Shown here: one piece after another, positions 1 to 9,961 of the stretch
How the letters are laid out: each line of letters begins with the position of its first letter
How positions within the stretch are numbered: position 1 is the stretch's first letter
DNA from: a virus
Reading direction: 5' to 3' (one strand)
Virus record (IMG/VR): IMGVR_UViG_3300028920_000060
Coordinates: 1-64,000 of that record
Length of the DNA stretch: 64,000 nucleotides
Notes under the pieces: generated by a model
What the model was told of the DNA's origin: nothing
The model's input: only the letters and a program-made list of their open reading frames with translations
Database searches by the model: none
Translations under genes and position numbers: made by a program

Positions 1-775
1 CATATTGTAATGAACCAGGCAATCCTATACTACTTACAGTATTATCACCATCAGCAGACAATAATGTTATAAAATTACCAGACGCATTTATATTAGTTAA
101 TACTGTTGCTGGATCAGGGAACTGAGTCCAGTCCTGCATGTCACCATTTGGAAGTAATTGATATCCTAATATCCATCTTGGACCAGCATTTGACCGATCT
201 AAAATAAGAGGATTTACTTGAGTTAATGCAGCTACAATACCATACTTTCCAGATAATCTACCACCAAATTGACGATAAGATTGACGTACTAATTGTAATG
301 ATTCTCGATAAGCCTCAAGTCCTGCATTAAAATCGTTTGGATATTGTAATGGCACCCCATGTGCTAAGTTGATATCAGTAGCACCTGCTTCTGCAAGATA
401 AAATGAGTTTAATGTACTCTCTATAGAATCATCTATTCCTTCTAAACTTTCAGCAATAGAAGCATACCATACACCATATTGACGTGTGGTTACATAAGAA
501 ATCAATTTATCTGTACTAAATTCACGTTGAAATTCAAGTTCTATATCACCTAGAGGTAATTGAATTTCGAAAGTTGAATTACCACCTGAATCAGTAGTAA
601 TTATACCACTATGAACCCCATTAATCAGAATTAAATAATTAGTATTCGGTGTGTCAGTAATTAATCTTAATTCTGTGGGTCCACTTCTATATGGTAATAC
701 ATGACCAGCAGACGCATAAAACGGTCCACCAGGTATAATACTAAGTAAATCTCTATATCTAGTTTCAGTTGTCAT
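1..775 (-). CDS. Baseplate/fibre-region protein, cut by the left window edge
   Basis: The gene opens with ATG at 775, overlapping the TGA of the preceding gene (ATGA). I translated 258 codons without a stop before the window ends, so the C-terminus is missing. Residues about 25-85 are Gly/Thr/Asn rich and look beta-stranded. Residues about 110-170 are more helical and acidic. I recognise no family. Its place after baseplate J and a large fibre-like protein suggests a wedge, fibre or fibre-attachment protein; that is inference from position. The frame is certain because of the long open reading frame and the coupled start. Confidence 0.75.
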   Translation of the reverse strand, partial: MTTETRYRDLLSIIPGGPFYASAGHVLPYRSGPTELRLITDTPNTNYLILINGVHSGIITTDSGGNSTFEIQLPLGDIELEFQREFSTDKLISYVTTRQYGVWYASIAESLEGIDDSIESTLNSFYLAEAGATDINLAHGVPLQYPNDFNAGLEAYRESLQLVRQSYRQFGGRLSGKYGIVAALTQVNPLILDRSNAGPRWILGYQLLPNGDMQDWTQFPDPATVLTNINASGNFITLLSADGDNTVSSIGLPGSLQY

Positions 776-993
776 AATGGTGTCTTAATTATTGGGTCAG
801 TGACAAAAAGCTGACCAACAGTACCAGAACCAATTTGAGTTTCTTGTGGTGGTTGTGTATATGTAAACAATTGTGAAGAACTAGTACTAGTTCCATTACC
901 AACACTTAAAACTTTTACTTCTATCTCGCCAATAGTGTTTGTTTCAGGCACTATAGCTCTAACAGAAGAGACTAATTCTACCACATAAGCCAT
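772..993 (-). CDS. Small beta-rich virion-region protein (73 aa)
   Basis: A short gene whose ATG overlaps the stop of the 832-residue gene upstream by one base and whose stop overlaps the next start, so it is translationally coupled in the baseplate operon. The sequence is beta-strand and Thr/Ser rich. The stretch ending in LFTYTQPP resembles the last strand of an IPT/TIG-type immunoglobulin fold, but it is too short for a whole domain and I would not assign one. No signal peptide or membrane segment is seen. Function unknown; a small accessory of the neighbouring fibre-like protein is the likeliest role by context. Confidence 0.6.
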   Translation of the reverse strand: MAYVVELVSSVRAIVPETNTIGEIEVKVLSVGNGTSTSSSQLFTYTQPPQETQIGSGTVGQLFVTDPIIKTPL

Positions 994-3491
994 TAAAATG
1001 CCACCTTGTTACCAATCATTACCACAGGACTAACAGTAAAATTAGTAAAAGTTGTCGTGGTAGTTATAGCATTTATAGATTCAGCGTACAACCTAACTAT
1101 ACCAACACCAGTACGAAATTTAGCTTCATATACTTGAATACCATTCAATACCACGATTAATTGTGTGTCGGCACGAATAATACGTAAATTGTGATCTCCA
1201 GCAGTTACTCTTGATATTCTTGTAACACTACCACTAGAGTCTACTACTCTGAAAAAAGCACCAGCAGAAATATTGGATACTAATTCAAGAGCAACAGAAA
1301 ACCCGGTTGCTTTATATTCAAGCGCAGCCAATATTGCATCATTAGTAGTTCTAGGATTAGTAATTACACTACTATCAGCACTAACATCTACAGATATATC
1401 TGCACCACTAGGCATACCACCACTTAGAGCATTCATAAATCTAAGTGCAGCAGTACCTATACCTGTTAAATTTAAATCAGCCTGACCAGAACCTACACTA
1501 GTATTTGCTGAACCAATAGACTCATCGATTATAAAGTTGTCGTCATTAAAATCTTCACTTCCAGCATTTATATTTAATGTTGTATTATCTAGATTTACTA
1601 GAATAGTATCACCGCCGTTAATGTCGGAAGTAGGGGGTGTAAAATCGTTTATATTTATAAAAGGATAATAAGGATCAGGATCTCCCGGACTTAAAAATGC
1701 ATATATAATTATTAATACATCGTTATCACCAGTATCTATACTTCCAAATCGTACATAATCTTCTGTAGTACCAAGAGATACTGAAGGTCCCAATGTTTGT
1801 TGTAATAAAACAGGTGTATTAGACGATAATAAAGGACTACCTACAAACAATCGTGCTATTAAATCATCTCCAACACCTTTAATAGTTAATCTTAAAAAAG
1901 TGTCGCCAGGAGTTGATCCATCAGCAGTTCCAGGTCTAAATCCGGTACCTACTTCTCCTTTAACACTACTTAACCACACTTCTTGTGTATCAAAATTAAG
2001 ACCAACTGAAACAAGACCTTCACCACCTTTATAGGCTTCTAGAATTTTTAATTTCCCACCAGATACATTTACTCGTGGGATTAAATCAAATAAAAATCCA
2101 ATATCAAAATCTAGACCAAACCCAGTTTTCTCAATATAACTTGCACCATTACTACCAGGATTCGTTAACATACCAGCACCACTAAATGTTGGTGCAGAAC
2201 CTGTACCCGACGCTTGAGTTGTCCATCCAGACGGTAGTGTGGTTAGAAAATTTGATTCAGTGAAAGTTTCTGGACTACCAAAAGTATCTGTTTCAGTAGT
2301 AAATTTGAAACTTTCAGTTTCTAAGGTCTTCAAGCCTAAGTCAAACATGACTAGGCAATTTTCATTTACTATTTGATTAGTTCTTAATAGCTGTGGCTCA
2401 TAATTTAATGTGGTAGTTTTGGTACCAGTTAGGCTTGTGAGCTTTCTACTAGAAAACATTGCTACTGGTGAATATGTACCAAAAGTACCAGTACAAGTAT
2501 TGAAGCCTGACTCTGTAATTTCTACAGCGTCATAAAATAATCTAGTTATCCCCTTTTCATTATTACTAGTATTAACATCAAAAGCCGTTCTACCAAAAAT
2601 TAATGCCTCACCAAAGATTGCAGTATAATCTGCAGTTTGTAGTATATTATCTTGAACAGGAAAATTGGTACCTTTTATGTCTTGAGAAAAGACATGACTT
2701 TTGAAAGCATCTAGTCTAAGTATAAATAAGCAAGAAAATTTATGATCCCAAACATTACTACCAGTAAATCTAAGTGTTTCAGTTCTAGAAGTAGCGGGCG
2801 GTGAGTCTAAAACCCATAAAGCACTATGACCATATTCTTCAGCAGATCCAAAACCAAATACATTGTTATTTAAAACCTGTTCACATAGCTGACCATCAAT
2901 TGAATCATATAATTGCATTCCAGCAGTATCGAGATTGCTAGTACTTGCATTTGGTCCAAAATTTCCACCGCCTATTATTAGGTAATCACTAATTCCATCT
3001 GGTGTAAAGGTTATTGACGCTCCTAAATTATTACTATATACATTGTCCATATTAGACAACGTTGTACTATCTTCATTAATATTCCAATCAGACGAGCTAA
3101 AACCTACACTGTCTAAATCTATCGCTATTAAAGATACATCTAGTACTCTTGATTGGGGGTTACCTACTTTAAGTTTTTTGGCACAATACCAATCAATTCC
3201 TTGACCGGCAACTGCGGTCCAAAGCCCCATTGTAAAAGCGGTCTGTGAATATGAACCAGTTGCAGGTCCACGATATTGCATCGCATGTCTAGGATCAGAT
3301 ACGCCACCGAATCTCAATTCATGTTCTTGCGTAGAATCTGGACTTGTTACTGAGGCATGTGCAATAATTAAATACCGATTACCAGTAGTAAATAAACCAG
3401 AACCAAGACTTGCAATAATAGTACCAGTTGGAGCATCAGCAACCGAAAAGAATGGGCCAGTATGATCAACTAATACATCAATATTAGCCAT
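993..3491 (-). CDS. Large fibre-like or baseplate-associated structural protein (832 aa)
   Basis: Long Thr/Ser/Gly/Asn-rich beta protein with few charged runs, typical of phage fibres or baseplate appendages. Roughly, residues 1-290 form one globular section. Residues about 400-570 (with FGSPETFTESNF near the start) and about 640-820 look like two LamG/concanavalin-like jelly rolls, based on strand pattern and phrases such as IRADTQLIVVLNGIQVYEA near the end. It lies in the baseplate operon just after an Ig-like protein and baseplate J, so tail fibre or receptor-binding function is plausible. No catalytic motif is visible. The family call is inference; the reading frame is secure because both ends are coupled to neighbours. 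Confidence 0.65.
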   Translation of the reverse strand: MANIDVLVDHTGPFFSVADAPTGTIIASLGSGLFTTGNRYLIIAHASVTSPDSTQEHELRFGGVSDPRHAMQYRGPATGSYSQTAFTMGLWTAVAGQGIDWYCAKKLKVGNPQSRVLDVSLIAIDLDSVGFSSSDWNINEDSTTLSNMDNVYSNNLGASITFTPDGISDYLIIGGGNFGPNASTSNLDTAGMQLYDSIDGQLCEQVLNNNVFGFGSAEEYGHSALWVLDSPPATSRTETLRFTGSNVWDHKFSCLFILRLDAFKSHVFSQDIKGTNFPVQDNILQTADYTAIFGEALIFGRTAFDVNTSNNEKGITRLFYDAVEITESGFNTCTGTFGTYSPVAMFSSRKLTSLTGTKTTTLNYEPQLLRTNQIVNENCLVMFDLGLKTLETESFKFTTETDTFGSPETFTESNFLTTLPSGWTTQASGTGSAPTFSGAGMLTNPGSNGASYIEKTGFGLDFDIGFLFDLIPRVNVSGGKLKILEAYKGGEGLVSVGLNFDTQEVWLSSVKGEVGTGFRPGTADGSTPGDTFLRLTIKGVGDDLIARLFVGSPLLSSNTPVLLQQTLGPSVSLGTTEDYVRFGSIDTGDNDVLIIIYAFLSPGDPDPYYPFININDFTPPTSDINGGDTILVNLDNTTLNINAGSEDFNDDNFIIDESIGSANTSVGSGQADLNLTGIGTAALRFMNALSGGMPSGADISVDVSADSSVITNPRTTNDAILAALEYKATGFSVALELVSNISAGAFFRVVDSSGSVTRISRVTAGDHNLRIIRADTQLIVVLNGIQVYEAKFRTGVGIVRLYAESINAITTTTTFTNFTVSPVVMIGNKVAF

Positions 3492-3811
3492 TAGATCACC
3501 ACCTCGACATCAACATCTATCTGAAATCTATTTGAATAAATAGGTGAATTTACCGGTCTAATACAAACTACAATTAATTCTGACATATCTTGTGCTAAAG
3601 AGACATCATAGATCTCTCCAGTCCAATTATTAGAAAAAGTGCCATTTAATATAGCAACACTGGGAATAGTCTTTTCACCATTATCATCTATATCTACATT
3701 TAATGTATTTATATCAATAGTACCACCAGATACGATACTAATGACGACTTCAGTATCTTTGGGCACATCTATAGAATTATCTATCGGCTGTAGCATACTT
3801 ATGCCACTCAT
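3491..3811 (-). CDS. Small Ig-like domain protein of the baseplate operon (106 aa)
   Basis: The N-terminal pattern (P-x-D-N-S-x-x-V-P-K-D-T-x-V-V-x-S-I-V) matches the opening of bacterial Ig-like domains of the PxxGxxxVPxxTxI type, common in phage tail proteins and adhesins. The rest is beta-strand rich with no Cys and no catalytic motif. It begins one base after the baseplate J stop and overlaps the next start, so it is made with the baseplate proteins. Likely role: a small structural domain decorating or bridging baseplate and fibres. The domain call is from pattern only. Confidence 0.6.
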   Translation of the reverse strand: MSGISMLQPIDNSIDVPKDTEVVISIVSGGTIDINTLNVDIDDNGEKTIPSVAILNGTFSNNWTGEIYDVSLAQDMSELIVVCIRPVNSPIYSNRFQIDVDVEVVI

Positions 3812-3812
3812 T

Positions 3813-5222
3813 TTAAATCACCGTAATGTTGGTGGTTTCTACTCTAGCAAATTCATTCTTTGCTATCGTAATGTCAGCATTTCCAGTACTACCAAGCCTA
3901 TCAAATAAAGAAAATACAAAGTTATCAACACCAGTAATAGTTCTAACTACTAATTGTATATCACTACGTTCAACATCTTCACCAAGATTCAGTACATTCA
4001 CAAAAGATTCGATCGCACTAATCACCGCAGTTCTAATTGTATTGAATGAAAAACCACTCAATATTGTTAATGTTGCTGACATCTCAACATCTACTTGAAC
4101 ACCAGAACGTATTAATATATCTTGGCCACCAACTATGTTATCGGCATCAGAATCGAATACATTCTGTATATTTTCAACTAATATGTTTTGTTCATAATCA
4201 ACTGTTAAAGTATCACCAGGACTAGGTAACGTCGTAGCAGTCGCGAGAAATTGTATCCCATCCTGAGCTCGGACACTTTCAGAAACACCTGTGGTATCTT
4301 TAACTAAAATATAGTCTGTATTTAAGACATATCCGGATACATTAGTAATATTTAAGACTGGTTGATTTTCCAATACAATTGTCTGACCAATACCAACGAA
4401 TTCAGGAGTAGATTGTCTAGTAGTAGTTTGAGAACCAGTAATAAACACATCAACCGCATTACCAGTCTCACCACTTCTAGTAATTAGAGGATCTCCAGGA
4501 GTAATAACTAATATATCACCAGCATCAGCAAAATTACTCTCAATAAATAATTTCAAACCATTTTTGGTTGCTAATTGTGTTCCAATAATGGCAAGTTTAT
4601 ATCTTTCAATGAGTTCATCATTAGTTTCGATATCTACAACATTAGAAGTTCTATTTCTATTAAATACAGAATCAAAACCTACTAAAGGTCTAAGTGGTCG
4701 TGTTACACGATTAGGACCAACCTCACCAATTTTACCAGCAACTGTCGCCTGTATTGCTACTTCAAGTTCATACCTTTCGGTTTCTAAATTGAAAAATGAA
4801 GCTGCAGTAGCTGCAGGCATAGTCTTTGCTTCTGTAGTAATAAATACTACAGTTTCACCAGTAGATTGATCAGGTTGGGTAGCTACCGGGTATCCTCTCT
4901 GAACTGTAATATCAACCGTAGGAGCAAGTGATCGAGAAAATATTAACGTACCACTAGACCTACCACCAAGATTTCTAGTCTGATTTTCATTAAAAACAAA
5001 ATTATTCACATCTTCATCAGTAAATACAGCAGACTGATCTAATAAAATAAGCTGTGATACTAATCTTATGCGATCATTTTGTAGCTCTAATACCTGTGCA
5101 ACAGGTTGAGTTACAATATCCGCTACAGGTCCAATTTCTACATCATGGGCGTTATTCCTTGAAGTAATACCATCTTCTAACTGAGAAGTAAATTGGTCTG
5201 CAGTAATTTTGTTTACAGGCAT
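3813..5222 (-). CDS. Baseplate J-like protein (wedge)
   Basis: At 469 residues it has the organisation of the baseplate J family (T4 gp6 / P2 gpJ type). There is an N-terminal helical part with DIVTQPVAQVLELQNDRI, a central beta part with conserved GYPVATQPDQSTGETVVFIT and the GKIGEVGPNRV turn, and a C-terminal part starting near residue 380. In that last part, AVISAIESFVNVLNLGEDVERSDI followed by ITGVDNFVFS is the usual end of the family. It forms the ring of wedges around the hub that opens on contraction. It sits directly after the gp25-like gene, the standard order. Family call is firm. Confidence 0.88.
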   Translation of the reverse strand: MPVNKITADQFTSQLEDGITSRNNAHDVEIGPVADIVTQPVAQVLELQNDRIRLVSQLILLDQSAVFTDEDVNNFVFNENQTRNLGGRSSGTLIFSRSLAPTVDITVQRGYPVATQPDQSTGETVVFITTEAKTMPAATAASFFNLETERYELEVAIQATVAGKIGEVGPNRVTRPLRPLVGFDSVFNRNRTSNVVDIETNDELIERYKLAIIGTQLATKNGLKLFIESNFADAGDILVITPGDPLITRSGETGNAVDVFITGSQTTTRQSTPEFVGIGQTIVLENQPVLNITNVSGYVLNTDYILVKDTTGVSESVRAQDGIQFLATATTLPSPGDTLTVDYEQNILVENIQNVFDSDADNIVGGQDILIRSGVQVDVEMSATLTILSGFSFNTIRTAVISAIESFVNVLNLGEDVERSDIQLVVRTITGVDNFVFSLFDRLGSTGNADITIAKNEFARVETTNITVI

Positions 5223-5225
5223 GAA

Positions 5226-5678
5226 CTACCCCGTTATCGTTCCAGATTGGATGATGCTGCCTCTTCCTACAGTAACAACGTCCAATCTAAATTTATATGC
5301 AGTTTTAACACCTGTTGCGGGTTGTTCTATGATTCTAAATAAAGTAATACTGGAGAATCTTTCATTATCAGTACGTATATTAGGTCTTCTATTTTGTAGT
5401 CTTACTAATGATCTAAACATATTGTTTATTTGTCTTTGCAATAAAACTTTAGTAGATGCAAATCCAGTCTGTTTTACTAATCCAACTAATTCAGATATAC
5501 CAGCACCTGCACCACTATTAATTCTATCGATAGACAATGCGCCTTGTAAATCTTGTCTTGCTTTTTCTTTAGATTTTGATAATACGTTCTCACCAATTTC
5601 ATTACCAATAAGTTTAGGTCTACCTGTAGAGGTATTAAACTCTACATCACCATCAGAAATTTTAAAAGTCAAAGCCAT
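5226..5678 (-). CDS. gp25-like baseplate wedge protein
   Basis: I place the start at the second ATG (5678) because it overlaps the upstream stop by one base and has a GAGG Shine-Dalgarno five bases ahead; the longer reading from 5696 would overlap more and lacks that site. The 150-residue product shows the pattern of phage gp25/DUF2634-like wedge proteins: an initial strand with ISDGDVEF, then GRPKLIGN, a Lys-rich helix KSKEKARQDLQGAL, a conserved LVG turn, and a C-terminal beta part with RFRLDVVTVGRG-like strands. These proteins seed sheath assembly at the baseplate. The position just before baseplate J is as expected. Assigned by pattern and synteny. Confidence 0.7.
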   Translation of the reverse strand: MALTFKISDGDVEFNTSTGRPKLIGNEIGENVLSKSKEKARQDLQGALSIDRINSGAGAGISELVGLVKQTGFASTKVLLQRQINNMFRSLVRLQNRRPNIRTDNERFSSITLFRIIEQPATGVKTAYKFRLDVVTVGRGSIIQSGTITG

Positions 5679-6136
5679 TATGACCTCGCTAAACATTCAT
5701 CTATAACGCCTCTAATATCAGTAAACTGGTCAATCGCAGTGTTTAGCTCATTTACTAAACTATTTAGTTCATCTCTAAAACTCAACAATCTAGTAGCTTC
5801 GAAAGCAATATCATCTACAACCGCAGTAGCCACATCTAACGACTGGTAAAGATTTAAATTAAAGTCTCCAAGATCAACACAGTTACTAATTAAATTTAAT
5901 GGTACTAAAGCTACTGATTGTCTTACTGTGTCAATAATAGCCTGAGCAGCAGCCCTAGTAATTTCAACAGGTATGGCAAGTATATCATATTGAAGTATTT
6001 GAGTTTGTATAATAACAATTTGTGCTTGTAAAATTGCTACCTGACCATCTATAATGCCTTGTAGAGTACGCAACACTGCGTCTGATAATCCACAAAGGAT
6101 TTCTTTAACACAGGGATTTAAACTAGCATCAGCCAT
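5678..6136 (-). CDS. Helical baseplate-operon protein (152 aa)
   Basis: Almost wholly alpha-helical. Residues about 20-55 (GIIDGQVAILQAQIVIIQTQIL) and 100-145 form likely amphipathic or coiled helices. Three Cys occur (residues 9, 15, 86) plus one near the C-terminus. There is no signal peptide; the hydrophobic runs contain regular Gln and are better read as coiled coil than as membrane spans. It lies between a 158-residue protein and the gp25-like wedge with one-base overlaps on both sides. I do not recognise the family; a trimeric or bundle-forming baseplate component is a guess from composition and place. Confidence 0.6.
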   Translation of the reverse strand: MADASLNPCVKEILCGLSDAVLRTLQGIIDGQVAILQAQIVIIQTQILQYDILAIPVEITRAAAQAIIDTVRQSVALVPLNLISNCVDLGDFNLNLYQSLDVATAVVDDIAFEATRLLSFRDELNSLVNELNTAIDQFTDIRGVIDECLARS

Positions 6137-6612
6137 TATAAAATAGGTCCTGGTACAGGCGGTGTGCCTGGTAAAAGTACAATTCCACCAATTATTGCTT
6201 CACCATATAATAAGGTTGCCAATGCATCCATAGCTGCATCTTTTGAAAGACCACCACTAGCATTTGCTGCCATTAATGGAGCAAAAGACGCAGTAAGACT
6301 AGCATGAGGAGGAGGTGTAGCACCCGCAGAGCCAGGAAATGAAGTAGCAAAACCAGCACATAAAGCACCCCAAAATGCAATAACTGCAGTAGGAATGGCA
6401 GTCAAACCATTAGTAGACATTCCTGTTAAGGCACTTGCCATTGCGGTTTTACCTAGTTCTACACCTGCAGGAACAACAGGAATTCCATTTCCAACAGCAT
6501 CTAGCGCAAAATTGGCATATGCGGTAGCAAGATTACTGATAGCAGATGGTTCTGAATCAGTAGGATCTAAGGCTTTTAATTCATCAGCCAATTTTGCTTG
6601 AGTCATTGCCAT
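6136..6612 (-). CDS. Baseplate-operon protein, Ala/Gly/Pro-rich (158 aa)
   Basis: Small, Ala/Gly/Pro-rich, nearly uncharged after residue 30. It has a central hydrophobic stretch (AIPTAVIAFWGALCAGFATSFPG) followed by TPPPHASL and a Pro-rich C-terminus (LLPGTPPVPGPIL). The hydrophobic stretch is broken by Pro, Trp and Gly and is not a clean membrane helix. Start and stop overlap the neighbours (the spike protein upstream, a helical protein downstream). The AFWGAL..SFPG..ATPPPH pattern recurs in unassigned phage baseplate-region proteins as far as I remember, but I cannot give it a function. Structural role inferred from context. Confidence 0.6.
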   Translation of the reverse strand: MAMTQAKLADELKALDPTDSEPSAISNLATAYANFALDAVGNGIPVVPAGVELGKTAMASALTGMSTNGLTAIPTAVIAFWGALCAGFATSFPGSAGATPPPHASLTASFAPLMAANASGGLSKDAAMDALATLLYGEAIIGGIVLLPGTPPVPGPIL

Positions 6613-7805
6613 TATAGATCCGGAAATTTCAATTTAGTAGAAATAATTAGTGGATCCCATGGTGCTTGACCAGGAGTACTAGCTAAAGGTGGAATTGGTG
6701 GTCCACTAGGACCAACACCAGTAGAATGTGTATGAGCATCTAACCAACCAATTAGCGCATTATATAGTGTTTCGAAACGCTCAGCTATCATAGCAGATAC
6801 TTGTGGTCCAGTCCATCCAATATGGAAAGTACCATCAGTTGAAGCTACATTTATGGTAGTATTGCCTATTGCCATATTTAAGTTAGCTGCTGGATTTACT
6901 GCAACATTTTGATCCCAATCGATATTACCCAATGCATCAATTTCTAATGTAAAAGCGGCAAGAGCATTAGCAGCATCGCCTGCTTCCATACGTACTCTGT
7001 AAGGTGCGCCAGTAGATGGATTTATATCTGGAGTATTAGTAGGTTCAGGTAATAAAATATCACCTGCATGTAATTTAAATTTAGATTGTGGAGCAGCAAT
7101 TCCACTAATAGATTCATTAAGATCAATCAGTATTTCTTTGTAGGAACTACCACCCTTAGGTACAGCATTTTCATCTGGATCAGTAGGTAACAATTTACGA
7201 AAAACAGTACCTAATCTAAATTGTGAAGTATCAGAAGTAAAATGTAGCTCAGCAGATTTTGATTCTATACGATACTTTTGTTTATCTAATCTGATGAATG
7301 CTTGTCCACCTGCAATAAACATAGTACCGAAAGCAGACCCATGGATATATGCATCACCTACCGATTTAAAATCAAATTCGCCAGGCTTTAATTGTCTAAA
7401 ACCAGCAAACCCGACAACCCCATCTTCTTGTAGTGTTTTGAAATAATCATAACCTGCCCTATCTCTATTCCCAGTAGCAGTACAATTATATCCAAGCACA
7501 TATGGTGTATCATCATTTCTAAAACCAATTTCTACATATTCACTGCCAAGAGGCATATATCTACCCCAAGCAGTCTTAGCAGGGGCATCTTCATCATTTG
7601 GATTTGTCGATTTAGCAGAGAACCATAAAGGTGGAATAGTTACAGGGTGACTTCCTTGCTCTTTAAGAGTAATAACTTTTATTTTACCAACATTAGCAGT
7701 AACATCAGCAATTTGTCCTGAACATATGCGAGATAAATATCTCGCATGATCACGAGTACCTAAGTAAGGATCACCCTCACCAGGTATATAGTCTCTACCA
7801 CTCAT
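6612..7805 (-). CDS. Baseplate spike protein with N-terminal OB-fold (gpV/gp5-like)
   Basis: 397 residues. Residues about 25-115 read as the OB-fold of phage spike proteins: ADVTANVGKIKVITLKEQG, then AWGRYMPLGSEYVEIGFRNDDTPYVLGY, the strand pattern that ends with 'V.vgF..gd...P.vlG'. Residues 120-230 are a further beta section and residues about 240-397 a repetitive beta stretch, then the conserved C-terminal helix FETLYNALIGWLDAHTHSTGVGPSGPPIPPL. The HxH near residue 358 and the PP-rich end are typical of phage baseplate spike/assembly proteins. It would cap the hub and pierce the outer membrane or wall. The gene overlaps the hub gene by four bases. Confidence 0.75.
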   Translation of the reverse strand: MSGRDYIPGEGDPYLGTRDHARYLSRICSGQIADVTANVGKIKVITLKEQGSHPVTIPPLWFSAKSTNPNDEDAPAKTAWGRYMPLGSEYVEIGFRNDDTPYVLGYNCTATGNRDRAGYDYFKTLQEDGVVGFAGFRQLKPGEFDFKSVGDAYIHGSAFGTMFIAGGQAFIRLDKQKYRIESKSAELHFTSDTSQFRLGTVFRKLLPTDPDENAVPKGGSSYKEILIDLNESISGIAAPQSKFKLHAGDILLPEPTNTPDINPSTGAPYRVRMEAGDAANALAAFTLEIDALGNIDWDQNVAVNPAANLNMAIGNTTINVASTDGTFHIGWTGPQVSAMIAERFETLYNALIGWLDAHTHSTGVGPSGPPIPPLASTPGQAPWDPLIISTKLKFPDL

Positions 7806-9961
7806 CCCACACCTTCCGTCACGATAGAGCTTTCTATAGCTGGTAATTCAGATGCACCATCAACATCATCTTTTAATCTAAATAATAACTTATAATTTAA
7901 CGGTCTTCCTGGAAAACCTCCAATAGTTGTATAAACAGCATTACCTTGATCATCAAGTAAACCATCCCAACCACGAATATAATTAAGATTTAATCTTGTA
8001 TCCATAGTACCACCCATACCCCAAGTAATACTATGACTTACACTCATTAAAGTGCCAATGCAATTTCTAGGTTCAAAATAAAATGGACGATTTAGCCAAG
8101 CACCTAGGTTTGGAGCAGCATTAATACCTAAAGTTCTAGCATCAGCATTCATCTTATTTAAAGTTAAATGAGCATATAATTTTGCTGCTTCATTTGTTGC
8201 TATGTATGCTTTAGGTGGGACTTGCTCTAAACGATACCAATATAATGGTATTAGATGTTCTAAAGTTACTTCTTGTGGTGCAGCATATTCTCTAGAAGTT
8301 CCAGGTTTTTTATGTCCCTGCAGTGGATGATAATATGATGTAACTTGTGTTCTTACTTTCTCGTCTGTTATACCTTTACTAAAATTATAAGTATTTCTTT
8401 TAGTTGTTGTATATTTATTTCTGAAAGGCCCCCTTTGCACTTTTGTTTCCTGATCTAAAGTTAAACTATTACGTCCTTTCATAAATTTGTGTGGTACAGT
8501 AGCATCGCTACCAAAATCATCTGGATCAAAATCATATAGTGGGAATTCACATATCAAATCACCTTTAGGCGACTCATAAAATACAAATTCTATCCGTTCT
8601 ACAACATCAAGCATAATACCCAATCTAGACTTGAATTGGGTTGTATTGAGAGCAAAAGTATCTAAAAAGTCTTTTAATAATACCTCTCTATTGACATCTG
8701 CTTGAAAAGATCTAGGTACAAGCATTATAAGTCGGCCACCATCTATTGGATAGATATCAGTATTTTCACCAATAATATTTATTACATCTTCAGCAATAAT
8801 ATTATTGGTATTAGGATCTATTCTAGCTCGACCTTTTAGTGCTTCCTTCTTTGATTCTGCATCTGCAGGTATATTACCATCTGCATTTTCAGTTAACATA
8901 TCATCTAAATCAGTCTCTTTAACCTCATGATCGATAAGAGATTGGTATTCTGCTAAACTAGTAACGTTAGCAGTTGGAATATTACTTAATATTAAAGGAT
9001 CATTTCTATCAGGACCAAATTCGACAACTACAGAACCATTTATTCTAAATTTACCAACAGCATCAATATTCATGGTTCTAACTTGTGATGCATTTGGTGA
9101 TGTATCTGTTAAAGTGAATTTACCTTCTTCAGAAGGATCATTTCCAAAAATAATTGTAAAAAATAATTCTGGTAAAGTTAATCCAGAAAAACCTTCAGAC
9201 AAAGCTGCTCTAAAATCTAAATCCTTAGATTTAATAATTGCTGCTCTATCTAATACAGCAGGATTAGTAGTAACACGAGCATAACGTAATAGTTTAAAAG
9301 GTCCTTCTCCAGTTACTGTTAAAATACGTTGATTGTTTTCATCAACTGTATCATCAAAGTTACTCAAATATCCACTAAACTGATGATACCATTTACGTGG
9401 ATTATATGGGTCACGCATGAATATTCTAATAGGATCATTGGCATGAAAAATAGGGTCTTCAGCTTGAAATGGATATTTATATGCACGTGCTGAATATTGT
9501 CTTACATTTTCACCACCAAGTTTACCAGCTATATCTGGAATTTCTATAACTTCAGTTCTAATATTAAATTTTGATGCAAGTACTCTCTTTTTAATATCAT
9601 TATTTAATTGCTTAATTTTTTTAAGAATTAAATCATCTATATCACTAGTAGCAGCAGCACCAAGATCAGTTTCATCATTTTTATCTACTCCGGAATCCAA
9701 ATATTCTTTAATTCGTTTTTGTATTGCCTGTTTAACTAAAGATACATCACCAAATAATGTAGTAAATTCTGGTGTAGTTAATATATATTTATCTAATTCA
9801 TTAGCCAAAGTAATAGTACAAGTGTTAGGAGCTCTACCAACATTATAGCTGACCTCAACACTCAAAACATCTTCTGTAACATTTACTCCATATATAAATA
9901 CACGATACGCAGGAAATGCATGACGTGCCTGTAAATTACCTTTACTATCTCTGATGCTCAT
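7802..9961 (-). CDS. Tail hub protein (gp27/gpD-like)
   Basis: 719 residues. The N-terminus (residues 15-55: FPAYRVFIYGVNVTEDVLSV followed by EVSYNVGRAPNTCTITLANE) is the opening of phage hub proteins that form the gp27-like trimer under the tube. Around residue 185 NDPIRIFMRDPY and around residue 200 WYHQFSGYLSN continue the first tube domain. Residues about 95-130 are a charged helix and residues about 340-380 an acidic insert. The C-terminal part (SHSITWGMGGTMDTRLNLNY) is typical of the second hub domain. It is larger than T4 gp27 (391) mainly through the middle inserts. It is flanked by the spike gene and a hub-adaptor-like gene, as expected. Confidence 0.78.
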   Translation of the reverse strand: MSIRDSKGNLQARHAFPAYRVFIYGVNVTEDVLSVEVSYNVGRAPNTCTITLANELDKYILTTPEFTTLFGDVSLVKQAIQKRIKEYLDSGVDKNDETDLGAAATSDIDDLILKKIKQLNNDIKKRVLASKFNIRTEVIEIPDIAGKLGGENVRQYSARAYKYPFQAEDPIFHANDPIRIFMRDPYNPRKWYHQFSGYLSNFDDTVDENNQRILTVTGEGPFKLLRYARVTTNPAVLDRAAIIKSKDLDFRAALSEGFSGLTLPELFFTIIFGNDPSEEGKFTLTDTSPNASQVRTMNIDAVGKFRINGSVVVEFGPDRNDPLILSNIPTANVTSLAEYQSLIDHEVKETDLDDMLTENADGNIPADAESKKEALKGRARIDPNTNNIIAEDVINIIGENTDIYPIDGGRLIMLVPRSFQADVNREVLLKDFLDTFALNTTQFKSRLGIMLDVVERIEFVFYESPKGDLICEFPLYDFDPDDFGSDATVPHKFMKGRNSLTLDQETKVQRGPFRNKYTTTKRNTYNFSKGITDEKVRTQVTSYYHPLQGHKKPGTSREYAAPQEVTLEHLIPLYWYRLEQVPPKAYIATNEAAKLYAHLTLNKMNADARTLGINAAPNLGAWLNRPFYFEPRNCIGTLMSVSHSITWGMGGTMDTRLNLNYIRGWDGLLDDQGNAVYTTIGGFPGRPLNYKLLFRLKDDVDGASELPAIESSIVTEGVG